A stretch of DNA of 10,056 bases from an uncultured Selenomonadales bacterium (GCA_946407175.1 CAMJNB010000019.1:1-10056), one strand, 5' to 3'; positions 1-6,697 are shown, counted from the first letter of the stretch. The notes: a model not told the origin generated them from the letters alone. Program-made: numbers and translations.

Positions 1-1169
1 ACAACAAAAATTACTTGCCGGTATTCAATCGCTACAAGATAGTTTTGGATCACGGCGAAGGCGCATACGTTTATGATATCAACGGCAAAAAATATGTAGA
101 CTTCCTTGCAGGTATCGCGGTAAATGTTTTAGGTCACGCCTATCACCCGCTTTCAGACGCAATAGCAAGACAGGCGGCGAAATTAATTCACGTGTCGAAT
201 TTGTACTACACCGAGCCGCAAGCCGCCGCCGCTGAAAAGCTTGTGAAGTTGTCGGGACTTGACCGCGCATTTTTCGGCAATTCCGGCGCAGAGGCGAATG
301 AAGGCGCCATTAAAATCGCACGTAAATTCGCGCACTCAATCGACGCTGATAAATCGCAAATAATTACGGCGTGGGACAGCTTTCACGGCAGGACGCTTGC
401 AACTCTTACTGCGACGGGACAGCCTAAATATCACAAGGGATTTGAACCGTTGCCGGGCGCGTTCGACTACGTGAAGTACAACGACATTGCCGACCTTGAA
501 TCAAAAATCAGCGACAAAACCTGCGCGGTTATGCTTGAAACCATTCAAGGCGAAGGCGGCGTCTATCCGCCGAAAGATGATTATCTTAAAAAAGTTCGCG
601 CACTCTGCGACAAGCACGGCGCACTTTTGATTCTCGACGAAATTCAAAGCGGCATTGGACGCAGCGGTAAATTTTTTGCGTATGAAAAGTACGGCATTAA
701 ACCGGACATTGTCACGCTTGCTAAGGGTTTGGCAGGTGGCGTACCGATTGGCGCGTTTATCTGCACGGAAAAAGTTGCACAGGCTTTTCACGCGGGAGAT
801 CACGGCACGACATTCGGCGGTAACCCCCTTGCTTGCGCGGCGGCTAACGTTGTACTTGACACTATACCGAATGAAAAATTTTTGGCGCACGTCGAGGAAG
901 TCGGCGCGTACTTTAAAAATAAACTCATTGAACTGCAGAAAAAATATCCCGCGCAGATTAGTGAAGTACGCGGCGAAGGCTTGATACTCGGCTTGCAACT
1001 TTCCAATTCAAAATTAAAAGGCGTGGAAATTGTAAATGAATGTATGAGACGCGGCGCCATAATTAATTGCACGGCAGGCACGGTGTTGAGGTTCATACCG
1101 CCGCTTATTATCGAGACCGCGCAGGTTGACGAAGTTATAAATATTTTGGACGAAGTTTTTTCAATTTGA
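1..1169 (+). CDS. argD: Acetylornithine aminotransferase, 5' end outside window
   Basis: PLP-dependent class III aminotransferase that converts N-acetylglutamate semialdehyde to N2-acetylornithine with glutamate as amino donor (arginine biosynthesis, cytoplasm). The reading frame is open to the left edge (first full codon at position 3). The TTG at 15 encodes an internal Leu just before the conserved PVFNRY segment, so roughly 10-20 N-terminal residues are missing. Numbering from that codon: GNSGAEANE at 88-96 (cofactor phosphate region), DEIQSG at 208-213 (Asp that contacts the pyridine nitrogen), TLAKGLAGG at 234-242 with Lys237 as the expected Schiff-base lysine, HGTTFGGNPLAC at 263-274, and LRFIPPL near the C-terminus. 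It is followed 28 bases later by argF, which supports ArgD over ornithine or GABA aminotransferases of the same family. The family usually has about 390-400 residues, so only the very start is lost. Confidence 0.95.
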   Translation, partial: NKNYLPVFNRYKIVLDHGEGAYVYDINGKKYVDFLAGIAVNVLGHAYHPLSDAIARQAAKLIHVSNLYYTEPQAAAAEKLVKLSGLDRAFFGNSGAEANEGAIKIARKFAHSIDADKSQIITAWDSFHGRTLATLTATGQPKYHKGFEPLPGAFDYVKYNDIADLESKISDKTCAVMLETIQGEGGVYPPKDDYLKKVRALCDKHGALLILDEIQSGIGRSGKFFAYEKYGIKPDIVTLAKGLAGGVPIGAFICTEKVAQAFHAGDHGTTFGGNPLACAAANVVLDTIPNEKFLAHVEEVGAYFKNKLIELQKKYPAQISEVRGEGLILGLQLSNSKLKGVEIVNECMRRGAIINCTAGTVLRFIPPLIIETAQVDEVINILDEVFSI

Positions 1170-1197
1170 CAGTTGATTCTAAGGTAAGGTGGTCAAA

Positions 1198-2133
1198 ATG
1201 TTTTTAAGCGGCAGAGATATACTTTCAATTCACGATTTAGACACTGAAGAAGTTAACAGCCTTTTAGACTTCGCGCAGAATTTAAAATCTGACTATATTC
1301 ATGGCGGTTTTACACCGGATTTTTTGAATGGTAAAACGCTGGGAATGATTTTTGAAAAATCCTCCACACGGACGCGCGTATCATTTGAAGTGGGAATGTA
1401 CCAACTCGGCGGCACGGCACTGTTTTTGTCGAATCGCGATTTGCAGTTGGGACGCGGCGAACCTATTAAAGACACTGCGCGCGTCTTGTCACGGTATTTA
1501 AACGGCATAATGATTCGCACCTTTGGACATGACAGACTGGTTGAGTTTGCAAAGTACGCAAGCATACCGATTATAAACGGCTTGAGTGACCTTTTGCACC
1601 CTTGCCAAGTGCTGACGGATCTTTTGACGATTCGCGAATTTAAAGGCAAGCACTTGCACAATTTAAAAATGGCGTACGTAGGCGACGGCAACAACATGGC
1701 TAATTCGTACCTTTACGGCGCGGCGAAAGTAGGAATGACTTTAACAGTTGCAACGCCGAAAAGTCACAAGCCGAATGCAAAGGTACTGCGTCAATCTGCC
1801 GCCGATGCGAAATTGACCGGTGCCAAGTTGAATTGGACGGAAGACCCGATAGAGGCTGTGAAAGACGCTGATATAGTTGCAACGGACACATGGGCGAGTA
1901 TGGGGCAGGAAGATGAACACGAGGCACGTAAAAAGATTTTTGCGCCGTACCAAGTCAACAAGGAGCTTTTAAGTCACGCCGACAAACACGTTATCGTGAT
2001 GCATTGTTTGCCGGCATATCGCGGCGAAGAAATTACGGAAGATGTTTTCGAGGATAATGCGGAAATTATTTTTGAAGAGGCGGAAAATCGTCTGCATATG
2101 CAAAAGGCTATTATGGCAGCAACAATGGGGTAG
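1198..2133 (+). CDS. argF: Ornithine carbamoyltransferase
   Basis: Transfers the carbamoyl group from carbamoyl phosphate to ornithine, giving citrulline. The 311-residue product has the carbamoyl-phosphate motif STRTR at 56-60, HPCQ at 134-137, DGNN at 163-166, the ornithine-binding SMG loop at 234-236 in DTWASMGQE, and HCLP at 269-272 with the catalytic Cys. These identify an ornithine rather than aspartate carbamoyltransferase. I chose ATG 1198: AAGGTGG at 1186-1192 is a good ribosome binding site five bases upstream. The in-frame GTG at 1189 lies inside that site and would add three residues. The gene is co-directional with argD and closely spaced, so they are probably one operon. A terminator follows at 2222-2253, suggesting argF is the last gene. 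Length and motifs are normal for the family. Confidence 0.96.
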   Translation: MFLSGRDILSIHDLDTEEVNSLLDFAQNLKSDYIHGGFTPDFLNGKTLGMIFEKSSTRTRVSFEVGMYQLGGTALFLSNRDLQLGRGEPIKDTARVLSRYLNGIMIRTFGHDRLVEFAKYASIPIINGLSDLLHPCQVLTDLLTIREFKGKHLHNLKMAYVGDGNNMANSYLYGAAKVGMTLTVATPKSHKPNAKVLRQSAADAKLTGAKLNWTEDPIEAVKDADIVATDTWASMGQEDEHEARKKIFAPYQVNKELLSHADKHVIVMHCLPAYRGEEITEDVFEDNAEIIFEEAENRLHMQKAIMAATMG

Positions 2134-2137
2134 AATT

Positions 2138-2243
2138 TAATTAAGCATTAAGAATTAAGAATTAAAACTCTAAGCTGACAGCTACCAGCTAACCCCTATT
2201 TCCTAAAAGCGAATCCCTAATCCCTGTTCCCTAAGGAGCAGGG
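2138..2243 (+). repeat. Degenerate heptanucleotide array after argF
   Basis: Fifteen consecutive 7-nt units keep exact register from 2138 to 2242. The sequence changes along the array: AT-rich units of the GAATTAA type (2138-2165), then AGCTACC-type units (2173-2193), then CCCTAAT-type units (2194-2235). It begins four bases after the argF stop codon. The last units supply both arms of the terminator at 2222-2243. No protein is encoded. The unit types resemble, from memory, the short tandemly repeated heptanucleotides of cyanobacteria; any common origin is unproven. Confidence 0.8.
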
Positions 2244-2253
2244 AAGTTTTTTT
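2222..2253 (+). terminator. Intrinsic terminator of the arg operon
   Basis: The arms CCCTGTTCC (2222-2230) and GGAGCAGGG (2235-2243) form a 9-bp stem with one G-U pair and a CTAA loop, followed by AAG and a run of seven T (2247-2253). It lies 88 bases after the argF stop and separates the arginine genes from dnaG. The stem is made from units of the heptad array. Confidence 0.88.
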
Positions 2254-2313
2254 AATGCAACAAAAAGGGTATTTTCAAAACGTAGGGAATATATAGACGA
2301 CGGAGGTAAAATT

Positions 2314-3996
2314 GTGGACTACTTGCAATTCAGCGAGCGCGTAAACTTTGTAGAAAAGTGCCTTAATATAGAAGAAATTGTATCAAGGTACGTCAATTTA
2401 AAAAAAGCTGATAAATATTACCGTTGCCGTTGTCCTTTCCATGACGATAACGGCGAATCTTTGATTATAAATCCGGAAAGCAAAATGTTTTACTGTCCTG
2501 TCTGTCATGTAGGCGGAAATGCACTGAAATTTTTGGCTGTTGAGGAAAAATCAAACTTATTAGATATAATTGACCGTCAAGCAAAAATTTTAAAATTGGA
2601 ATTGTACCAAAAAAAAACCAGTTTGGATGATGCAAGATATGAGGCTAACAAAAGGGAACTTGCCGAAATCTATGAGTATACTCAAGATTTTTATCACGAA
2701 ATTTTGATTGACTCTGCTGAAGGCGCAGTATGCAGGAAATATTTGGAATCACGTGGAATAAGCAATTTTGCGATTGAAAAGTTTAATCTGGGTTTTGTTT
2801 CCAAATCAGATAAAAGATTAACGCGTTTTTTATACGAATATAATTTTAACGTCGTAATGATTCTGGAATCCGGTTTAATCTCACATACAGATAAAATTTT
2901 TGATGACATATTTCAAAACTGCATTATCTTTCCTGTCTCAGATCCAATAAGCAACGCGTCAATTTTAATAGGACGTATTTTTGATTGTGAAAAAAAAGAT
3001 GTCTATGAATCGCAAGGCATAACGTCAAAGTACATTTATCCCGATGAAAATTCTACATTTAACAAACAAAAATTAATCTTCGGACTAAATGCGGCAAAAA
3101 AGTCTTGTGAACAAAAAGACACCGTGATACTGGTAGAAGATTGTTTGGACGCGGTGATATTAAGTAGCGCAGGAATTGAAAACGTTGTCGCGGTACCGGA
3201 AAAAAATCTTGATTCTGAAATCGCAGGGTATTTGACCAATTACGCCCGGCGTATAATTTTTTGTCTAAAAGACGGTGATACATTACATCTTGACGAAGAA
3301 ATATTAAAAGCCGTTGCAACCTGCGAAGGTACTATGTTTGTTGCGGCATTGCCTGAAAATCCTGCGCAGTATCTTGATGAACACGGAAAAACCGAATTTA
3401 TCAAGTACATAGAAAAGCCCTTGCGTTTGGACGAATATAAATTTTTTAAGCGCGTTTTCTGCGACAAGACGGCTCATCCGGGAGTTCAAACATTAATGGT
3501 GCCTGAAAATTACACCAAAATCCCTGCTGAAATTCAGCGCGATAAATTTAGAGGCGTGGCATTTTTAAAATTGGCGTGTACGGATATGGGATTTTTGGAG
3601 TATGTATCACAAATTATTCCGCCTGAAATATTTGACTATGAACCGCACCAAGAAATTTTCCGCTACCTTAAAATTTGTCTTGACGAAGACTCAGAGCCGG
3701 ATAAAGAAGACGCAATAGAATATTTTGATAGAGAATCGTTCAAAGAATTTTTGAAGATAATGAGAGACCCTGAAATTGTGGAAGAGCTTAAGAAAAATGA
3801 ACCGGAGGCAACAAATTATTTGGCAACGGACAAAATCAGAATAAGTATAGCGGCAGAAGATGCTATAGAGCAACTGCTTAGAAAAATGGTAGAAACCAGA
3901 TATGTAAATATTCGTCACGGCGATATCGCCAGCTACACAGATTTTATAGAAAAGGCAGGCACTCTTCAAGATATACACCGATTAAGAGAAAACTAA
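2314..3996 (+). CDS. dnaG: DNA primase, divergent DnaG
   Basis: Synthesises RNA primers at the replication fork. The 560-residue protein shows the DnaG layout. An N-terminal CHC2 zinc finger has ligands C40, H43, C61 and C64 (RCPFH and YCPVCHVGG). The catalytic core includes FQNCIIFPVSD at 200-210, IGRIF at 219-223, SKYIYPDE at 238-245 and FGLNAAKK at 256-263. The Toprim part has VEDCLD at 274-279 (Glu275) and KDGD at 319-322 (Asp320, Asp322). The C-terminal region from about 411 looks like the helical DnaB-binding domain. Several usually conserved spots differ: EGYMD is EDCLD, the GTALT segment is absent, DGDxAG is DGDTLH, and NRIxFPI is NCIIFPV. The GTG start is set by GGAGGT at 2302-2307. 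No convincing promoter was seen between the upstream terminator and the gene. It precedes rpoD, the classic arrangement. Base composition looks more AT-rich than argD or lpxD. Confidence 0.88.
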   Translation: MDYLQFSERVNFVEKCLNIEEIVSRYVNLKKADKYYRCRCPFHDDNGESLIINPESKMFYCPVCHVGGNALKFLAVEEKSNLLDIIDRQAKILKLELYQKKTSLDDARYEANKRELAEIYEYTQDFYHEILIDSAEGAVCRKYLESRGISNFAIEKFNLGFVSKSDKRLTRFLYEYNFNVVMILESGLISHTDKIFDDIFQNCIIFPVSDPISNASILIGRIFDCEKKDVYESQGITSKYIYPDENSTFNKQKLIFGLNAAKKSCEQKDTVILVEDCLDAVILSSAGIENVVAVPEKNLDSEIAGYLTNYARRIIFCLKDGDTLHLDEEILKAVATCEGTMFVAALPENPAQYLDEHGKTEFIKYIEKPLRLDEYKFFKRVFCDKTAHPGVQTLMVPENYTKIPAEIQRDKFRGVAFLKLACTDMGFLEYVSQIIPPEIFDYEPHQEIFRYLKICLDEDSEPDKEDAIEYFDRESFKEFLKIMRDPEIVEELKKNEPEATNYLATDKIRISIAAEDAIEQLLRKMVETRYVNIRHGDIASYTDFIEKAGTLQDIHRLREN

Positions 3997-4066
3997 CCAA
4001 TAGCTAATAGCTTGTAGTTTTTTACCAGCTACCGTCTAAAAGCTAACCGCTATCAGCTAAAAGATA
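3997..4066 (+). repeat. Heptad array between dnaG and rpoD
   Basis: Ten consecutive 7-nt units start directly after the dnaG stop codon. The first three end in TAG (for example CCAATAG), and six of the later ones end in CTA (for example CCAGCTA). The TAG half at 4001-4017 and the CTA half at 4029-4045 are imperfect inverted repeats (12 of 17 positions complementary) around an 11-nt loop containing a T run. Because 7 is not a multiple of 3, the TAG/TAA triplets fall in all three forward frames. Confidence 0.8.
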
Positions 4067-4075
4067 AAAATTGAT

Positions 4076-4136
4076 AGGAGGTGAAACCGTTACCGTCTTT
4101 TGAATGAGAGTTTAAAAGGTAAGTAACGGGCTTCGT
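4076..4136 (+). promoter_or_regulatory. rpoD leader: distant Shine-Dalgarno plus intervening hairpin
   Basis: A very strong Shine-Dalgarno, AGGAGGTG (4076-4083), lies 53 bases before the rpoD ATG, too far for normal initiation. Between them CCGTTAC (4087-4093) pairs perfectly with GTAACGG (4123-4129), with an inner helix CTTTT/AAAAG (4097-4101 with 4114-4118) and a 12-nt loop. Folding out 4087-4129 leaves AAA plus GCTTCGT, an effective spacing of 10 bases. The rpoD frame is closed by TAA at 4113, so no longer N-terminus can use this site. Two mini-ORFs are also possible: GTG 4081 (8 codons) ending in TGA that overlaps ATG 4104 (3 codons). The pairing is seen in the sequence; its role in initiation is inferred. 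Confidence 0.6.
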
Positions 4137-5441
4137 ATGTCGAGCGAGAATAAAAATATCGAGTCGAACGAATCCGGCACAGGCAATATCTCTCAACAGA
4201 TAGTGAACGAGCTATACCAAAAAGCCATAAAAAACGGTAGGCGATTGTATCAAAGTGACTTAAGCGACCTTGTCGAGGCAAAAAGTAACCTTGATACAGA
4301 CATTGAAACATCTGTCGACGTAGTTGACAACATTTACGCAGAATTAATAAGTAAAGGCATAGAGATTATTGATGATGAACCTGATGCCGGTATAAACGGC
4401 AATATAAATTTGAGAATTGATGACGTAGTAAGCGCAGAGAACTTGACAGGCAATCCACATGTATATGAATCTAACCGAAGTATAAATGCAATAATCGATT
4501 CGCAGGTTTTGCCTAATGCCAATGAAGTTGACAATATCTCCGGTGAAACAGCCGCGTCAATAAAGCCGCAAGAAATTGATACCAGCATTGACAGCGGCAT
4601 TGACGACCCCGTAAGAATGTATCTTAAAGAAATCGGACGTGTTCCCCTTTTAACAGGTGAACAAGAAGTACGTCTGGCGAAAATTATGGAAAATCGTGCC
4701 AATGACGAAGAATCGGCGTTACAAGCACAGAAAGATTTGGCTGAAGCTAATTTGCGCCTTGTAGTCAGCATTGCAAAAAGGTATATTGGACGCGGTATGC
4801 TTTTTTTGGATTTGATTCAAGAAGGCAATCTCGGTCTTATCAAGGCTGTTGAAAAGTTTGACTACAAAAAAGGTTACAAGTTCAGCACTTACGCCACTTG
4901 GTGGATACGTCAAGCGATAACCCGCGCCATTGCCGACCAAGCGCGTACCATTCGTATTCCCGTTCATATGGTGGAGACGATTAACAAATTGATTCGCGTA
5001 CAAAGGCAACTTTTACAAAAACTCGGCAGAGATCCTACGCCGGAAGAAATCGCCAAAGAAATGGATGTGTCAGTCGATAAAGTTTTAGAGATTATGAAAA
5101 TCGCGCAGGAACCCGTTTCTTTGGAAACACCGATTGGTGAGGAAGAAGATTCGCACTTAGGTGACTTCATAGAAGACCGCGACGCGCAGGCTCCGGCAGA
5201 CGCGGCGGCTGATGTACTTTTACGTGAACAACTTACCGAAGTTTTGGGTACCTTGACTGACCGTGAAAAGCAAGTTTTAATGTTGCGTTTCGGTCTAAAA
5301 GACGGCAAGGCACGTACCCTTGAAGAAGTCGGCAAAAATTTCAAAGTTACACGCGAACGCATTAGACAGATTGAGGCTAAGGCACTTAGAAAACTTCGAC
5401 ACCCAAGCCGCAGTAAAAAGCTCAAAGACTTTTTGGACTAG
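4137..5441 (+). CDS. rpoD: Primary RNA polymerase sigma factor (sigma-70 / SigA)
   Basis: Housekeeping sigma factor that directs RNA polymerase to -10/-35 promoters. In the 434-residue product, region 1.1-like sequence covers about 17-82 ([16 protein letters not shown] and following). An acidic, low-complexity linker spans about 83-155. Region 1.2 begins at [11 protein letters not shown] (157-167). Region 2 includes [12 protein letters not shown] (205-216), [14 protein letters not shown] (225-238) and the [11 protein letters not shown] core (251-261). Region 3 starts near RIPVHM, and region 4.2 carries the helix-turn-helix [18 protein letters not shown] at 404-421. It is longer than Bacillus subtilis SigA (371 residues, from memory), and most of the extra length is the linker. 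ATG 4137 is the first possible start after the in-frame TAA at 4113, but its near upstream region has only a weak ribosome binding site. No terminator separates it from dnaG, so co-transcription is likely. Confidence 0.97.
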   Translation: MSSENKNIESNESGTGNISQQIVNELYQKAIKNGRRLYQSDLSDLVEAKSNLDTDIETSVDVVDNIYAELISKGIEIIDDEPDAGINGNINLRIDDVVSAENLTGNPHVYESNRSINAIIDSQVLPNANEVDNISGETAASIKPQEIDTSIDSGIDDPVRMYLKEIGRVPLLTGEQEVRLAKIMENRANDEESALQAQKDLAEANLRLVVSIAKRYIGRGMLFLDLIQEGNLGLIKAVEKFDYKKGYKFSTYATWWIRQAITRAIADQARTIRIPVHMVETINKLIRVQRQLLQKLGRDPTPEEIAKEMDVSVDKVLEIMKIAQEPVSLETPIGEEEDSHLGDFIEDRDAQAPADAAADVLLREQLTEVLGTLTDREKQVLMLRFGLKDGKARTLEEVGKNFKVTRERIRQIEAKALRKLRHPSRSKKLKDFLD

Positions 5442-5450
5442 ACAAAAACT

Positions 5451-5496
5451 TTTGCAATTCTTTTTCAACATTGAAAGGGAGTTGCAAATTTTTTTT
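5451..5496 (+). terminator. Intrinsic terminator after rpoD
   Basis: Arms TTTGCAATTCTTTTTCAA (5451-5468) and TTGAAAGGGAGTTGCAAA (5471-5488) pair along nearly their whole length with three G-U pairs; a four-base loop forms if the innermost pair opens. A T run follows to 5496. It begins ten bases after the rpoD stop, as expected for the end of the dnaG-rpoD operon. Confidence 0.9.
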
Positions 5497-5552
5497 AGCT
5501 GGTAGCTATTATAACCACTAAAAGCTACAAACTAACATCTAGTAACTAGGTG
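5496..5552 (+). repeat. Heptad array after rpoD terminator
   Basis: Eight 7-nt units in register from 5497. Two TAG-type units come first (AGCTGGT, AGCTATT), one unit is degenerate, and then five begin with CTA every 7 bases (for example CTAACAT). The segments at 5496-5507 and 5523-5534 are complementary at 10 of 12 positions, giving the same TAG-half/CTA-half hairpin design as the array before rpoD. Confidence 0.75.
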
Positions 5553-5610
5553 GTGTTGAATAAATCAAATTTGAAAACGTCGCAAATTACGTAACCTTCG
5601 CAGTAGGAGA

Positions 5611-5711
5611 GGCGCGCAAGGACGCGCGCCCCGTCCGCGCAAGTCGCCGGACGCGACTTATGCGGACTTGTTTCTTTTTGTTACTTTTTCTTTGCGCCAA
5701 AGAAAAAGTAA
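5611..5711. repeat. Cluster of three adjacent palindromes
   Basis: Three stem-loops lie almost end to end. First, GGCGCGC/GCGCGCC (5611-5617 with 5624-5630, loop AAGGAC). Second, GTCCGC/GCGGAC (5633-5638 with 5662-5667) enclosing AAGTCGC/GCGACTT (5641-5647 with 5653-5659) with a 5-base loop. Third, a perfect 14-bp stem TTACTTTTTCTTTG/CAAAGAAAAAGTAA (5681-5694 with 5698-5711) with a CGC loop. The GC-rich part stands out sharply from AT-rich surroundings. T-rich/A-rich stems like the third are, from memory, common intergenic repeats in many genomes. It could be a REP- or MITE-like repeat or a structured RNA; it has no good terminator T run on either strand. Confidence 0.7.
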
Positions 5712-5771
5712 ATCATAAAAAATCTTAACCACTTGTAAAAATCCAAATTAATCAACACGCCCTAAAAGCTA

Positions 5772-5800
5772 TTGACATAAAAAAGATTTTTACATAAAAT
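5772..5800 (+). promoter_or_regulatory. Sigma-70 promoter for the small membrane protein gene
   Basis: A perfect -35 TTGACA (5772-5777), a 17-base spacer and -10 TAAAAT (5795-5800). Transcription should start near 5807, giving a leader of about 40 bases before GTG 5847. The RpoD encoded just upstream is the sigma type expected to read it. Confidence 0.85.
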
Positions 5801-5846
5801 TTTTAAATCAGATTCGGTGAAAAATTTATGTAAAGGAAGTGATAAC

Positions 5847-6110
5847 GTGGAGTCTTACTTAAAAACTTTTACTGATATAATGCCGTTGGACGTGCTGTTA
5901 GGCTTTATCTGCCTATTCATATTCGGCGTAATATTGGGCGCGGCAATATGTCTGCCGTACGTGCATAAACATTCCACTTTGCCGCTTGAAAAACTCAGCG
6001 GCGATTGGATATGGCATTACAAGCCGGATTTGGTATTATGCATTGTAGGTTGCGTGGTTTTCATAATAATGGCGTTTCTGCTTATAAGCGGCGTTTGGCG
6101 TTTAACATAA
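5847..6110 (+). CDS. Small two-helix membrane protein, unknown function
   Basis: I do not recognise this 87-residue protein. It has two hydrophobic segments, about 14-38 (LLGFICLFIFGVILGAAICL and flanks) and 62-84 (VLCIVGCVVFIIMAFLLISG), joined by a polar stretch containing LEKLSGDWIWHYKPD. This predicts an inner-membrane hairpin protein. The GTG start at 5847 is preceded by AAAGGAAGTGA (5832-5842). The in-frame GTG at 5817 would add ten residues but lies only about ten bases after the predicted transcription start and lacks a ribosome binding site. The gene has a near-consensus promoter and is followed by the ompH-like gene with its own promoter. Good expression signals and the envelope context suggest a real envelope protein; its role is open. 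Confidence 0.72.
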   Translation: MESYLKTFTDIMPLDVLLGFICLFIFGVILGAAICLPYVHKHSTLPLEKLSGDWIWHYKPDLVLCIVGCVVFIIMAFLLISGVWRLT

Positions 6111-6123
6111 ACGTGAAAATTTC

Positions 6124-6152
6124 TTGCAATGTAAAAATCTGTTTGTTATAAT
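6124..6152 (+). promoter_or_regulatory. Extended -10 promoter for the first ompH-like gene
   Basis: -35 TTGCAA (6124-6129), 17-base spacer, and a perfect TATAAT (6147-6152) preceded by TGT, which makes an extended -10. The start of transcription should lie near 6159, leaving a leader of about 37 bases before ATG 6196. This should be a strong promoter. Confidence 0.87.
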
Positions 6153-6195
6153 AGGCGCCGTTACAGTAAAGTAAAACAAAGGGAGAGATACGTTA

Positions 6196-6666
6196 ATGAT
6201 GAAGTTGGAGAAAAAGCAGATAAAAATCGTAAGCATAATAATTGCAGTGGTTTTTATCGGCAGTGTGGTAGCGTTGGCACTTACACAGAGCGGCGGCATT
6301 GCGGCAGCGGCACCTTCCAGTACGGTCGGTGTTGTCGATATGTCGCAGGTTATGATGCAGCACCCCGACAGACAAAGTGCGGAAGATCAGCTGAAAGCTA
6401 CCGTTGAAGAAGTTGAAAAGAATTTTAAAGAGAAAGAACCCGGTCTTACCACAGATCAAGAAAAAGCAGATTTTTATATGCAAAGTCAACAGATAATCGC
6501 CAACCGTGAAACCGAACTCAGCGAACAACTTTTGAAGAAAGTCGAAGAGGCAGTAAAGCAGACGGCTGAAGCAAGAGGATTAAGCATTGTTGTTGCTAAG
6601 GCGGCAGTTGTTTACGGCGGCACCGATATTACCCAAGACGTTATCACTAAACTTACGAAGAAATAA
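6196..6666 (+). CDS. OmpH/Skp-family chaperone, membrane-anchored or secreted
   Basis: A 156-residue OmpH-like protein, expected to bind unfolded outer-membrane proteins in the periplasm. Residues 11-30 are hydrophobic (IVSIIIAVVFIGSVVALALT) behind a Lys-rich start. An Ala-rich stretch follows (IAAAAPSS, 35-42) that could hold a signal-peptidase site, so it may be either anchored or released. The family opening VGVVDMSQVM is at 44-53. A charged helical arm rich in Glu, Lys and Gln runs about 58-127, and the closing strand-helix VVYGGTDITQDVITKL is at 138-153. Length is normal for OmpH/Skp. GGGAGAGA at 6181-6188 supports ATG 6196; ATG 6199 is an alternative. It has its own promoter and is followed by a terminator, so it may be transcribed at a different level from the two paralogues downstream. 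Confidence 0.85.
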   Translation: MMKLEKKQIKIVSIIIAVVFIGSVVALALTQSGGIAAAAPSSTVGVVDMSQVMMQHPDRQSAEDQLKATVEEVEKNFKEKEPGLTTDQEKADFYMQSQQIIANRETELSEQLLKKVEEAVKQTAEARGLSIVVAKAAVVYGGTDITQDVITKLTKK

Positions 6667-6697
6667 AAGGTCTTTGCTTGCAGGGACAAAACCGTAG

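Larger units (their letters stand above)
5442..5846 (+). other. Gene-free stretch between rpoD and the membrane protein gene
   Basis: About 405 bases with no credible coding region. In order it holds the rpoD terminator (5451-5496), a heptad array (5496-5552), a roughly 30-base plain stretch, a cluster of palindromes (5611-5711), an AT-rich segment containing one more CTAAAAGCTA motif (5762-5771), and a near-consensus promoter (5772-5800) followed by a short leader with a ribosome binding site at 5832-5842. A 13-codon ORF from GTG 5552 is possible but unsupported. Confidence 0.7.

Noticed and set aside
15..17. TTG 15 as the true argD start
   Set aside because: The frame is open to the window edge, no ribosome binding site precedes it, and the family has more N-terminal residues before the PVFNRY segment.
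501..998. Long minus-strand ORF opposite argD (165 codons), and similar ones opposite argF, rpoD and lpxD
   Set aside because: They lie wholly within genes with clear family motifs on the + strand, show no domain signature, and look like codon-bias shadows.
1189..1197. GTG 1189 as the start of argF
   Set aside because: It lies within the AAGGTGG ribosome binding site that is correctly spaced for ATG 1198.
2267..2295. Possible promoter before dnaG (TATATA at 2290-2295)
   Set aside because: No acceptable -35 at the right distance; too weak to annotate.
4012..4040. Promoter-like pair TTGTAG and TCTAAA with 17-base spacing upstream of rpoD
   Set aside because: Only 3/6 and 4/6 matches, and both words are simply units of the heptad array.
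5681..5711. The 14-bp perfect stem as an intrinsic terminator
   Set aside because: No T run follows on the + strand and the T-rich stretch on the other side is not contiguous; no gene ends next to it.
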